A stretch of DNA of 11,140 bases from Fidelibacterota bacterium (GCA_021734045.1 JAIPJR010000079.1:1-11140); one strand, 5' to 3'; shown: positions 1-6,619, numbered from the stretch's first letter. Made by a program: numbers and translations. The notes: generated by a model not told the origin, from the sequence alone.

Positions 1-58
1 AAACGACGAAAAGCGCCCCCCCGCGAGGAAGGAACTGATTAATTGCGGGATTTCACAT

Positions 59-94
59 ACTCGTTCTCGTACGCATTATCGTTCTCGTACGCGT
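59..94 (+). repeat. Two tandem 18-bp repeats
   Basis: Two adjacent 18-bp units share the 14-bp core TCGTTCTCGTACGC, which lies at 61-74 and again at 79-92 (period 18). The flanking four bases of each unit differ slightly. A further partial echo, TTCGTACTCG, lies near 291-300. Two units are too few for a satellite. The function is unknown. Confidence 0.75.
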
Positions 95-110
95 GCTCTG
101 GCCATCTTAT

Positions 111-128
111 CCGTAACCGCTACGCGGT
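111..128 (+). repeat. Short hairpin repeat, copy 1
   Basis: The 18-mer CCGTAACCGCTACGCGGT is identical to the second copy 52 bp downstream. Its 3' part folds as ACCGC-TAC-GCGGT. No T-tract follows, so it is not an intrinsic terminator. Confidence 0.75.
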
Positions 129-162
129 AGTCTGGTTTTTGAGGGGGTGGTTTGCTACAATA

Positions 163-180
163 CCGTAACCGCTACGCGGT
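163..180 (+). repeat. Short hairpin repeat, copy 2
   Basis: This is an exact second copy of the 18-mer at 111-128. Here the flanking bases extend the stem to 7 bp (TAACCGC-TAC-GCGGTTA). That context difference suggests the core 18-mer is the conserved unit. The function is unknown. Confidence 0.75.
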
Positions 181-240
181 TATTCAAAACGCAACCCCGA
201 AATATCGGGACAAAATTGGGCGCTTTCCTCTTTCTTCTAA

Positions 241-285
241 TTTCTCCGTGCCCTCTGTGCCAACTCGGTGCTCTCCGTGGTGAAT
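241..285 (+). repeat. CTCTGTG/CTCCGTG-type degenerate repeat
   Basis: The stretch is built from variants of a 7-8 bp phrase: CTCCGTG, CTCTGTG, CTCGGTG and CTCCGTGG, ending in TGGTGAA. Phrases of this kind are, from general familiarity, very common as dispersed intergenic repeats in cyanobacteria, Bacteroidota-like and other environmental genomes, and they are frequently mis-called as small ORFs. It is non-coding and of unknown function. Confidence 0.6.
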
Positions 286-351
286 GCCTTTTCGTACTCG
301 GTTTTCCCCAACAATTTTCAAGTCTTGTTGTGAAAAACCTGATCATTTAGT

Positions 352-385
352 CGGGGGTTCTATCCCCCCGGGATGATTCCCGGGG
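352..385 (+). repeat. CCCGGG hairpin element with two alternative folds
   Basis: A perfect 8-bp stem, CCCCGGGA (366-373) with TCCCGGGG (378-385), closes on the loop TGAT. The C-run (364-369) can instead pair with the upstream GGGGG (353-357) across the loop TTCTAT, so the two stems are mutually exclusive. No T-tract follows either stem, which argues against termination. It fits the class of dispersed palindromic elements found in environmental genomes. Confidence 0.55.
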
Positions 386-451
386 CTAGGGACATTCAAA
401 ATCCTCGTATTGCATGGATATGTCAGTTCATGGCGGGTTGCCATGCCATTA

Positions 452-474
452 TCTATCCGCGCCAATCCGTGTTC
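452..474 (+). repeat. ATCCGTG-type dispersed repeat, left copy
   Basis: The element starts TCTATCCG and ends AATCCGTGTTC. A closely matching element lies on the opposite strand at 10783-10804 near the other end of the window (TCTATCCG, then AAATCTGTGTTC when read on the minus strand). Matching phrases in two separate spacers mark this as a dispersed intergenic repeat. Confidence 0.55.
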
Positions 475-555
475 TCCCTCTTTCCTCTTTCACTTTCTCT
501 AACTCTAAACCAACCGTCCACAAAAAACCCTCTCACAGTAATTAGGGCCTGAAAT

Positions 556-590
556 ATAGTTTGACATCGGACTATTTAAGATTAAACTAT
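556..590 (+). promoter_or_regulatory. marR operon promoter with overlapping inverted repeat
   Basis: A consensus -35 box TTGACA (561-566) is followed after 16 bp by TAAACT (583-588), a plausible -10. A perfect 7-bp inverted repeat, ATAGTTT (556-562) and AAACTAT (584-590), overlaps both boxes, the expected place for an autoregulatory MarR-family operator. Transcription would begin at about 595, and the marR ATG is at 596, so the mRNA is predicted to be leaderless or nearly so. No Shine-Dalgarno sequence precedes that ATG, which agrees. The promoter and operator roles are inferred from position and sequence only. Confidence 0.55.
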
Positions 591-595
591 CTGCC

Positions 596-1087
596 ATGGG
601 AACACATTACAAAGGAACCGCAAAAGAAAAATTGGCACTGGATACCTATATCAAGCTCAATCGGGCTACTAACTCGGTAAACCGACGACATTTTTTGGTA
701 ACCCGCCAACATGGGCTCACTTCCAGTCAGTTTGCTGTCATGGAAGCTTTGCTCCATTTGGGTCCCCAATGTCAGCGCTCCATCAGTGAAAAAGTACTCC
801 TGAGTACCGGGAACCTTACCACCGTCATTGACAACCTGGAGAGCCACGGCTGGGTCACCCGTACCCGGGACAAAGTCGATCGTCGTATGGTCATGATTGA
901 TCTGACGGACACCGGCCGGTCCATCATTGAGCCGGCATTTCAACTCAATCTCAAACTGATTCTGGAAGAATTTGCGGTTCTGTCAGAATCAGAACAGACA
1001 GAACTTAGCCGGCTTTGTAAAGTTTTGGGTACCCAAAATCACCTAAACGATACTATTAACCACTCCAAATCACCAGAAAGCGAGTGA
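596..1087 (+). CDS. MarR-family transcriptional regulator
   Basis: This is a 163-residue winged helix-turn-helix regulator, the usual length for MarR proteins, which act as homodimers. The order is an N-terminal dimerisation helix (about 10-38), the wHTH (about 41-107) and C-terminal dimerisation helices (110-150). The recognition helix region is at about 70-84 (STGNLTTVIDNLESHGWV) and the wing carries the conserved DRR at 95-97. Cys59 and Cys141 are present, but I cannot say whether they sense oxidants. The start is fixed by the MGTHYKGT opening, familiar from this subgroup, although no ribosome-binding site precedes it. The gene lies 6 bp upstream of the pirin gene and so is first in an operon with pirin and YceI. 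An inverted repeat over its promoter suggests autorepression. The ligand is unknown; a reactive-electrophile or redox signal is an inference from the neighbours. Confidence 0.9.
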   Translation: MGTHYKGTAKEKLALDTYIKLNRATNSVNRRHFLVTRQHGLTSSQFAVMEALLHLGPQCQRSISEKVLLSTGNLTTVIDNLESHGWVTRTRDKVDRRMVMIDLTDTGRSIIEPAFQLNLKLILEEFAVLSESEQTELSRLCKVLGTQNHLNDTINHSKSPESE

Positions 1088-1093
1088 ACATAG

Positions 1094-1828
1094 ATGCAAA
1101 CCCTTTTTCATCCCGCCACAGGTCGGGGTCATATCCAGATGGGTTGGTTAGATACCTACCATTCCTTCAGCTTTGGTCAGTATTTTGATCGACACAAAAT
1201 GCACTTCGGTATGCTGCGAGTACTGAATGATGACACCATCTCACCGGCTAGTGGCTTCGGGATGCATCCCCATGACAATATGGAAATCATTACCATTCCC
1301 CTGTCCGGGACGCTGCGCCATGAGGATAGTCTGGGTTCTGCCGGAACTATTTCGGCAGGTGAGATCCAGATTATGTCAGCCGGGACTGGCATCGTCCATT
1401 CAGAAGCGAATCCGTCTCCTGATGAACCAGTGAAATTGTTTCAGCTTTGGATTATGCCGGAACAACAGAACCTGAAACCGCGATATGAACAATTTCGCCT
1501 GCCGGAGAATCTAACCAGAAACCAATGGCACACGCTGGTTTCACCAACTGGCGGGGACGGCATGGCGAAAATTTTCCAGCGCGCCTGGATCAGCCGGGGT
1601 CATCTGGACGCCAATACTGAACTGTCCTACACTATTCAGCATCCAGAGAATGGCGTGTATGCATTGGTCGTGGACGGGGAAGTAAATATGGCGGGACATT
1701 CTCTAAAAAATCGGGATGCCCTGGGTATTTGGAATACCACGGATCCCGTTGTATTTGAAGCTCGGGAGCAGAGCGAACTGCTCTTGCTGGATATTCCCAT
1801 GACAACAGATGAACTTGAACAAGCATGA
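1094..1828 (+). CDS. Pirin family protein (bicupin metalloprotein)
   Basis: This is a 244-residue cytosolic pirin of the YhhW-like length. The N-terminal cupin holds the metal-site motifs: GMHPHDNMEIIT supplies His58 and His60, and SAGTGIVHSEANP supplies His102 and Glu104, the full 3-His/1-Glu set expected for Fe(II) or a similar metal. The C-terminal half (about 135-235) is the second, metal-free cupin. Some bacterial pirins have quercetin 2,3-dioxygenase activity in vitro, but the physiological substrate is generally unresolved, so no reaction is assigned. The gene starts 6 bp after the marR stop and is followed 50 bp later by the YceI gene, all on one strand without an internal terminator. 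Co-regulation by the MarR protein and a role in oxidative or electrophile stress are inferred. Confidence 0.92.
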   Translation: MQTLFHPATGRGHIQMGWLDTYHSFSFGQYFDRHKMHFGMLRVLNDDTISPASGFGMHPHDNMEIITIPLSGTLRHEDSLGSAGTISAGEIQIMSAGTGIVHSEANPSPDEPVKLFQLWIMPEQQNLKPRYEQFRLPENLTRNQWHTLVSPTGGDGMAKIFQRAWISRGHLDANTELSYTIQHPENGVYALVVDGEVNMAGHSLKNRDALGIWNTTDPVVFEAREQSELLLLDIPMTTDELEQA

Positions 1829-1878
1829 TGTATATAAACAAGATGAATCAAAAAAGATAAGAGAGAGGAATGGATAAA

Positions 1879-2589
1879 ATGAATCGCGATCGAATGACTG
1901 CGAATGTAAAAGCCTTACGGCTCACCCACTGGACCCGGCTGGTTCCGGGATTAATCCTGACAGCCTGGATTTTAACCAGCTGCAGTGGTGATAATCAACA
2001 AACAGCCCAAAAAGCGGGTATGAATAAAGATGCACAGTCTGCTATGGCTGGTGACACGCTGATGCTGGACACGCAGGCAAGTAAACTTGGCTGGTGGGCA
2101 CACAAGGTAACCGGTGAACATCATGGCACGGTGGATATTGCGCGTGGTTATGCAGTGATTAAAGATGGTCAACTTGTTGGCGGACAGGCAATAGCTCAGA
2201 TGAATACCATCACTGATGAAGATATTGAATCGCCTGAATGGAATGCCAAACTGGTGAATCACCTGAAAAGTGATGATTTCTTCATGGTGGAAAAATTTCC
2301 TGAAGCAACCCTGAGCCTGACAAAGCTCGCTTACGGTGAAAATGATAGCATCACCGTTACCGCTGATCTCACTATCAAGGGAATTACCCATCCAGTGACC
2401 TTTCCGCTGATTGTCAATGAAAATACAAACGGCACCTGGCACGCACAGGGTGAGGTCACGGTGGACAGGACACTGTGGGATATCCGTTATCGGTCAGGGA
2501 AATTTTTTCCGGACATAGGGGATAAGCTCATCTATGATGATTTCAAACTGAATTTTGATCTCCAGACGCTGGCAAAGCCCGTTTCCTGA
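1879..2589 (+). CDS. YceI family lipoprotein
   Basis: This is a 236-residue exported protein. An N-terminal signal peptide has a hydrophobic stretch (VPGLILTAWILTS) ending in the lipobox LTSC, with the lipidated Cys at residue 35. A short polar linker follows, then a YceI beta-barrel domain (about 60-235). Family-like segments include KVTGEHHGTVDI, LVNHLKSDDFF, the FPEATL motif, TIKGITHPVTFP and a C-terminal GDKLIYDDFKL. YceI proteins form a lipocalin-like barrel that binds isoprenoid or other amphiphilic molecules; the ligand here is unknown. The ATG at 1879 is preferred because AGGA (1866-1869) sits 9 bp upstream; the ATG at 1870 abuts that site but would also give a signal peptide. It is the last gene of the marR-pirin-yceI operon, with a strong terminator 44 bp downstream. 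Confidence 0.9.
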   Translation: MNRDRMTANVKALRLTHWTRLVPGLILTAWILTSCSGDNQQTAQKAGMNKDAQSAMAGDTLMLDTQASKLGWWAHKVTGEHHGTVDIARGYAVIKDGQLVGGQAIAQMNTITDEDIESPEWNAKLVNHLKSDDFFMVEKFPEATLSLTKLAYGENDSITVTADLTIKGITHPVTFPLIVNENTNGTWHAQGEVTVDRTLWDIRYRSGKFFPDIGDKLIYDDFKLNFDLQTLAKPVS

Positions 2590-2632
2590 TCTGATCGAAT
2601 TTCTAACCCGACACATCTGATACACTGAAAAT

Positions 2633-2666
2633 GTGAGCCTGGCCAAAACCGGGCTCGCTTTTTTTT
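2633..2666 (+). terminator. Rho-independent terminator of the marR-pirin-yceI operon
   Basis: A 10-bp stem (2633-2642 with 2649-2658, including two G-T wobbles) has the core GAGCC/GGCTC and the loop CCAAAA. It runs straight into eight T residues. It lies 44 bp past the yceI stop. On the opposite strand the trailing tract is only ATTTT, so bidirectional use is doubtful. Confidence 0.85.
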
Positions 2667-2668
2667 AA

Positions 2669-2883
2669 CAAATAAGCAATTGGGTAGGGACCGCTCGCTG
2701 AGCGGTCCGCATTCGTGGTTAACCAAAAAGCCCCTCAGTTCCGTCCAGCTGCCCTCGGACACCTTCCGGAATGACAATGAAGCACGTTTATTTTACCCTG
2801 GTGAATTATGCTCATCCATTCGCATTTCACGGGGTGAACTTTTGACTCTCCGCGCATCACGCATTACCCATCACTCGCCTCGC
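2669..2883. other. Convergent intergenic spacer with repeat fragments
   Basis: The spacer lies between the ends of yceI (plus) and the HD-domain gene (minus). It contains the REP-like palindrome at 2681-2709, a perfect 10-bp palindrome TGGTTAACCA (2716-2725), TTCCGGAA (2764-2771), and a run of CGCATCACGCATTAC-like phrases near 2858-2873. On the minus strand 2764-2776 reads TGTCATTCCGGAA, which resembles another phrase seen in dispersed bacterial repeats. No convincing terminator for the minus-strand genes and no credible ORF are visible. Confidence 0.5.
2681..2709 (+). repeat. REP-like palindromic element, copy A
   Basis: The lead TGGGTAGGGA runs into a perfect 9-bp stem, GGACCGCTC-GCT-GAGCGGTCC (2688-2708). 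A second copy in inverted orientation at 10956-10984 matches at 26 of 29 positions. The arms are conserved and the loop differs (GCT against TCC), as expected for a mobile or structurally selected REP-type unit. It is not followed by a T-tract. Confidence 0.75.
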
Positions 2884-3459
2884 TCAATGCACAGATCCCT
2901 TTAATCCCAACACTTCCGCTTTTTCTTTCAAGGCATCGATGACAAACTGAAAATGCTCGGTAGGATCAAGCCCCAACTCCGCCATCCCCTGAACGATATC
3001 TTCACGATTTACGCTGGCGGCAAAAGATTTTTGCTTCAGCTTCTTTTTCACCGATTTAGGTGTGACCTCCAGAATGGATTTGGAAGGACGCACATAGGTG
3101 ACGGCAAATATAAATCCCACCAATTCATCTACTGCAAACAGTGCTTTGGCCATGTCCGATTCCCGGGGTACACCCGTGTAGGTGGCGTGTCCCATAATGG
3201 CTGTGCAAATGGACTCCGGCCAACCCTTTTCGGTGAGAATTTCATTTCCCTTATAAGGATGTTCCTCAGCTGTGGGGTATTTTTCATAATCAAAATCGTG
3301 CATCAAACCGGTCAGTCCCCACTCATCCACATCGCCATCATATTTTTCCGCCATCTTACGCATGGCTTGTTCTACACCAAGCGCATGGCGGCGCAGAGAA
3401 TCGGTCTTGGTGTACTCACACAAAAGTTGCCAGGCTTCTTCACGGGAGGGTAATGTCAT
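2884..3459 (-). CDS. HD-domain metal-dependent phosphohydrolase family protein
   Basis: This is a 191-residue small HD-superfamily protein. The metal-binding signature is intact: His25, then His54-Asp55 in GLMHDFDYEKYP, His67 in the following helix, His91 in AIMGHATYTG and Asp111 in FAVDELVGF. Such stand-alone HD/HDIG proteins are cytosolic and are usually annotated only as hydrolases; many family members cleave nucleotides or phosphodiesters, but no substrate can be assigned here. The ATG at 3459 is chosen because a GGAG lies about 11 bp upstream and its MTLPSREEAWQLL opening is family-like; an in-frame ATG at 3480 would add seven residues and has no clear ribosome-binding site. It follows the LOG-family gene by 36 bp on the same strand and is probably co-transcribed with it. 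No terminator is visible downstream. Confidence 0.85.
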   Translation of the reverse strand: MTLPSREEAWQLLCEYTKTDSLRRHALGVEQAMRKMAEKYDGDVDEWGLTGLMHDFDYEKYPTAEEHPYKGNEILTEKGWPESICTAIMGHATYTGVPRESDMAKALFAVDELVGFIFAVTYVRPSKSILEVTPKSVKKKLKQKSFAASVNREDIVQGMAELGLDPTEHFQFVIDALKEKAEVLGLKGSVH

Positions 3460-3495
3460 GATCAAATCATCTCCTTCCATGCTCGGTTGGATTTA

Positions 3496-4296
3496 TTATA
3501 ACCAATGTCTGCTCAAATGCGTTGTAAGGTATTCGAATGCCTCGTCCACACTGTCGGTTTTCAGAAACAAATTCAGATCCGAAGCACTGATGACGCCAAA
3601 TTCCACCAACTGCTCAAAATTTACTACTGCGTCCCAAAATGCTTTCCCAAACAATACAATGGGCATTTCCTTGTGGATCTTGCCCGTCTGAATGAGCGTT
3701 AGCGTCTCAAACAATTCATCCATAGTCCCGAAACCACCAGGGAAAGCCACCAGCGCTTTAGCGAAATAGACGAACCAATATTTGCGCATGAAAAAGTAGT
3801 GAAATTCCATCTCCAGTTCTGGTGTGATGTAATCATTCCCACTTTGTTCAAATGGCAGGGAAATATTGAGTCCCACCGATACCCCCTTTGCTTCAGAAGC
3901 GCCCCGATTCGCGGCTTCCATAATGCCCGGGCCACCACCGGTGGCAACGATAAAGCGGCGCTGACCATTCTTTAGGCCAATCGACCATTCGGTCATCCGC
4001 CGGGAGAGCTCACGCGCTTTTTCATAATAGACGGCCGTTCGAACATCCCGCTCCAATTCAGCCAGGTTCTCTACCGAAGCCCCTTGCGTTTTTGCCTCAG
4101 CCAAAGCCTGTCTGGCATCATCTTCCGGTTTCAGACGGGCTGAGCCAAAAAAGACAATGGTATCCTTCACCTTCATACGTCGGAAAAGCTGCTGCGGTCC
4201 GGTGTATTCTGATAAAATGCGAACCAGGCGCCCGTTCGGACTGTGAATGAATTTGTGGTTATCGTAAAATTTCTGTGTGCGTTTTTTTTGCTGCAT
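3496..4296 (-). CDS. LOG family (TIGR00730-type) Rossmann-fold protein
   Basis: This is a 266-residue cytosolic protein with the two hallmark motifs of the LOG / former lysine-decarboxylase-like family: GGGPGIMEAANRGA at 120-133 and PGGFGTMDE at 186-194, whose Glu is the catalytic position, with Arg171 (MRK) upstream of it. Characterised members are phosphoribohydrolases that release the base from nucleoside 5'-monophosphates (cytokinin activation in plants, nucleotide recycling in bacteria). Lysine decarboxylase activity should not be assumed. It is longer than the plant-type LOG because of the N-terminal extension before FFGSAR (49-54) and a charged insert (about 58-95). The ATG at 4296 is chosen because AAAGGAAG lies about 4-5 bp upstream; a TTG start at 4326 is possible but less likely. 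It precedes the HD-domain gene by 36 bp and follows rpoN after 133 bp. Confidence 0.9.
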   Translation of the reverse strand: MQQKKRTQKFYDNHKFIHSPNGRLVRILSEYTGPQQLFRRMKVKDTIVFFGSARLKPEDDARQALAEAKTQGASVENLAELERDVRTAVYYEKARELSRRMTEWSIGLKNGQRRFIVATGGGPGIMEAANRGASEAKGVSVGLNISLPFEQSGNDYITPELEMEFHYFFMRKYWFVYFAKALVAFPGGFGTMDELFETLTLIQTGKIHKEMPIVLFGKAFWDAVVNFEQLVEFGVISASDLNLFLKTDSVDEAFEYLTTHLSRHWL

Positions 4297-4341
4297 TTTC
4301 TTCCTTTCTACACAATCGGGGAACAACAGCTCTCAAGCTCT

Positions 4342-4372
4342 TTAATATGGCTCATTTCGCCGGTTTTATCAA
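4342..4372 (-). promoter_or_regulatory. Possible promoter ahead of the LOG-HD gene pair
   Basis: On the minus strand, TTGATA (4367-4372) and TATTAA (4342-4347) are separated by 19 bp. They would start transcription at about 4335, leaving a short leader that contains the AAAGGAAG ribosome-binding site. The spacing is longer than ideal, so the call is weak. The 133-bp gap after rpoN also fits read-through from the upstream genes. Confidence 0.25.
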
Positions 4373-4429
4373 TTCTTTGCGTGGGGATGAACAATCAAGA
4401 GCAACGCTGAAAGCGCGTGTGAACGGGCG

Positions 4430-5836
4430 TTACACTTCCCGTCGTAACCGGGCGACGGGAATCTTCATCTGCTCCCGGTACTTGGCAACGGTTCGGCGCG
4501 CCACGGGAAAGCCCTCTTTCTGGAGCATTTTCGACAATAACTCGTCACTAATGGGGCGTTTTTTATCTTCATCTTCGATAATCTTTCGGAGCCGTTCCTT
4601 AATACGCCGGGTGGAAATGTTCTCGCCGTCATCACTTTCAATGCCTTCACTGAAGAAGTAGCGCAACTCAAATGTACCCCAGTCACACTGCACATATTTG
4701 CCATTGGTGACACGGCTGACAGTAGAAATATCCATCCCGATGCGATCGGCAATATCTTTCAAAATCATGGGACGCAGATGACCTTTGCCATGCATAAAAA
4801 AGTCGTGCTGATATTCGATAATGGCGTGCATGACCTTCATCATGGTAATCCGGCGCATCTGAATCGAATTGATGAACCATTTGGCCGATTCCACTTTCTT
4901 TTTCAGGAATGTCTTGGCTTCAGAGTCCAGTTGCTTCTGCTGACTGAGCAGGTCGATATACCGGCTGGAAAGGCGTAATTCAGGGATAAAGGTATCATTG
5001 AGCGTCACCAGGAAATCCCCGTCCTGTTCCCGCACCACAAAATCAGGCGTAATGTAATTGGTGTGGGTATCCAGATAGCCTTCACCGGGCTTGGGATTCA
5101 GATGTTCAATCATTTCCTCCGCGTCCAGCAATTCATCCCGGGTTAAGTCCAGCGCTTTGATGATGCGCTCGTAGCGTTTATTGGCAAAATCTTCAAAATG
5201 GTCCCGGATAATCTGGTGGGCGTGGGAATCGGGATGCCGCAGAGAAATCTGTACCAGCAGGCATTCCTGCAGACTGCGGGCACCTACACCGGCGGGTTCA
5301 AGCCGCATCAATTGACGGTGGACATTCTCCACCATCTCAAGTGGGCTTTCCACCTTTTCAGCCACATATTCCAGCGGTACCACCAGGTACCCCCTGTCAT
5401 CCATACTCCAGACCAGCTCTTCAAAAATCAGATACTCAGATTCCGATAGATTCAGTTCCAGCCCCTGCTCAAGCAGTGATTCTGGCAGACTGGGTTTGTA
5501 GGCATTTTGAAACTCCACCTCTTCCTGGCTATGATCGGTTTCCTGTTTAGCTTCATAGCCATCATTCTGGAAATACTCATCCCAGTCAATTTCTTCTGCC
5601 TCCTCGGCGCTGTCTTCGTCTTCGCTATCGTTTTCCTCTTTCTCTGCCTCAGTCTCCAGTTCCGTCGTTTCTTCGTCTTCCACATCGTCAATCATTTCCA
5701 AAACCGGATTAATCTCCAACTCCTGCTTGATGCGTTGTTCCAAAGCAAGGGTGGGCAACTGTAACAGCGTGGACAGTAAAATCTGCTGCGGTGTGAGGGT
5801 TTGCTTTAATTCCAGATGTTGTGAGAGTTGAACCAT
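4430..5836 (-). CDS. rpoN: RNA polymerase sigma-54 factor RpoN
   Basis: This 468-residue sigma-54 factor directs RNA polymerase to -24/-12 promoters that need AAA+ enhancer-binding activators. Region I is present (1-49, LELKQTLTPQQILLSTLLQL), with the glutamine/leucine-rich activator-contacting segment. Region II (50-110) is strikingly acidic (EDEETTELETEAEKEEND and onward). The core-binding domain spans about 115-310, followed by the DNA-binding region with an HTH at about 359-395 (ADRIGMDISTVSRVTNGKY). The RpoN box at 446-455 reads ARRTVAKYRE, essentially consensus. Length is normal for the family. No clear Shine-Dalgarno precedes the ATG at 5836; it starts 36 bp after the lptB stop, so translation from the lptCB transcript is likely. 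The lptB-rpoN adjacency is conserved in many Gram-negative bacteria. No enhancer-binding protein gene is in the window. Confidence 0.97.
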   Translation of the reverse strand: MVQLSQHLELKQTLTPQQILLSTLLQLPTLALEQRIKQELEINPVLEMIDDVEDEETTELETEAEKEENDSEDEDSAEEAEEIDWDEYFQNDGYEAKQETDHSQEEVEFQNAYKPSLPESLLEQGLELNLSESEYLIFEELVWSMDDRGYLVVPLEYVAEKVESPLEMVENVHRQLMRLEPAGVGARSLQECLLVQISLRHPDSHAHQIIRDHFEDFANKRYERIIKALDLTRDELLDAEEMIEHLNPKPGEGYLDTHTNYITPDFVVREQDGDFLVTLNDTFIPELRLSSRYIDLLSQQKQLDSEAKTFLKKKVESAKWFINSIQMRRITMMKVMHAIIEYQHDFFMHGKGHLRPMILKDIADRIGMDISTVSRVTNGKYVQCDWGTFELRYFFSEGIESDDGENISTRRIKERLRKIIEDEDKKRPISDELLSKMLQKEGFPVARRTVAKYREQMKIPVARLRREV

Positions 5837-5872
5837 ATTTTTACTGCAATACCATTCGCATAATAAGTTGAA

Positions 5873-6619
5873 TCAACGATCCAGTCGAAAATTGCTCCCC
5901 AGATAAAGTGTTTTGGCTTTTTCGTCATTTGCCAGGTATTCGGCCGTACCAGATAATAATATTTTCCCCTGAAAAAGTAAATATGCCCGGTCGGTAATGG
6001 AGAGTGTTTCATGCACATTGTGGTCGGTGATGAGTACGCCGATTCCCCGCGCTTTCAGTTTCAGTACAATACTCTGAATATCTTCTACAGCAATGGGGTC
6101 AACACCGGCGAAGGGCTCGTCCAGCAGGATAAAATCCGGTTCCGTTACCAGGGCGCGACAGATTTCCGTGCGTCGGCGTTCACCACCGGAAAGCTGGTAT
6201 CCTTTATTCTTACGGATATGGGCGATGGACAATTCGTTCAGTAAGAACTCCAACCGCTCCTGACGTTGGGATTTTGTGAAATCCAGCGTCTCCAGAATAA
6301 GCTGGATATTCTGTTCGACCGTGAGTTTGCGAAAGATACTGGCTTCCTGCGGCAGGTAAGCCACACCGGCTTGTGCCCGGGCGTACATGGCTGCGTGGGT
6401 GACATCTTTCCCATTCAAAAAAACCGTCCCGCTGGAGGGACGAATCATGCCGGTCATCATGTAAAAAGTAGTGGTTTTACCAGCGCCATTCGGCCCCAGT
6501 AACCCCACCACTTCACCCTTGTGGACATCGATAGACACCTTGTCCACCACGGTCCGCTTCCCGTAGCGTTTGACCAGTTCAAGCCCGGAGAAAACTTTTC
6601 CGTCAGGGTTTTCAGTCAT
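5873..6619 (-). CDS. lptB: LPS export ABC transporter ATP-binding protein LptB
   Basis: This 248-residue cytosolic ATPase powers extraction of lipopolysaccharide from the inner membrane as part of the LptB2FGC complex. All ABC motifs are intact: Walker [10 protein letters not shown] (42-50), Q-loop Gln91 in [10 protein letters not shown], signature LSGGE (143-147), Walker B FILLDEP with Asp167-Glu168, and H-loop His200 in ITDHNV. The [17 protein letters not shown] stretch and the [11 protein letters not shown] stretch are characteristic of LptB rather than of amino-acid transporter ATPases. It overlaps the end of lptC by 8 nt (the shared bases are ATGACTGA), with GGAG about 8 bp upstream, so the two are translationally coupled. 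rpoN follows after 36 bp. lptF and lptG are not in the window. Confidence 0.96.
   Translation of the reverse strand: MTENPDGKVFSGLELVKRYGKRTVVDKVSIDVHKGEVVGLLGPNGAGKTTTFYMMTGMIRPSSGTVFLNGKDVTHAAMYARAQAGVAYLPQEASIFRKLTVEQNIQLILETLDFTKSQRQERLEFLLNELSIAHIRKNKGYQLSGGERRRTEICRALVTEPDFILLDEPFAGVDPIAVEDIQSIVLKLKARGIGVLITDHNVHETLSITDRAYLLFQGKILLSGTAEYLANDEKAKTLYLGSNFRLDR

Larger units (their letters stand above)
1..555. other. Gene-free, repeat-rich left flank
   Basis: No ORF here looks like a real protein. The 67-codon frame at 147-350 runs straight through low-complexity repeat DNA, its peptide is a translation of the CTCTGTG-type repeat, and it has an equally long antisense partner at 155-346. 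The stretch holds several short repeat modules (listed separately): tandem 18-mers, two copies of a small hairpin, a CTCTGTG-type repeat, a CCCGGG hairpin and an ATCCGTG-type repeat. There is also a 6-bp hairpin, CATGGC/GCCATG, at 429-445, and a pyrimidine-rich tract at about 475-510. This is typical of repeat-laden intergenic DNA in environmental bacteria. I see no tRNA, terminator or riboswitch. Confidence 0.7.

Noticed and set aside
59-180. Possible CRISPR array from the regularly spaced repeats
   Set aside because: There are only two units of each repeat, the 18-mers have almost no spacer, and the hairpin repeats have one 34-bp gap. No cas gene is present.
147-350. 67-codon open frame on the plus strand (and its antisense partner 155-346)
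   Set aside because: It is made of the CTCTGTG-type repeat and flanking low-complexity DNA, both strands are open, and there is no ribosome-binding site.
1972-2442. 156-codon minus-strand open frame
   Set aside because: It is a shadow of yceI, whose plus-strand protein has a lipobox and a full YceI domain.
2953-3453. 166-codon plus-strand open frame
   Set aside because: It is antisense to the HD-domain gene, which carries all catalytic residues; this frame resembles no family I know.
3496-4296. Annotation as lysine decarboxylase
   Set aside because: The PGGxGTxxE motif marks the LOG family, whose historical lysine decarboxylase label is a misannotation; no PLP-binding lysine motif is seen.
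4297-4429. A small gene such as the hibernation factor hpf, which often follows rpoN
   Set aside because: The gap is only 133 bp and no open frame in it resembles that protein.
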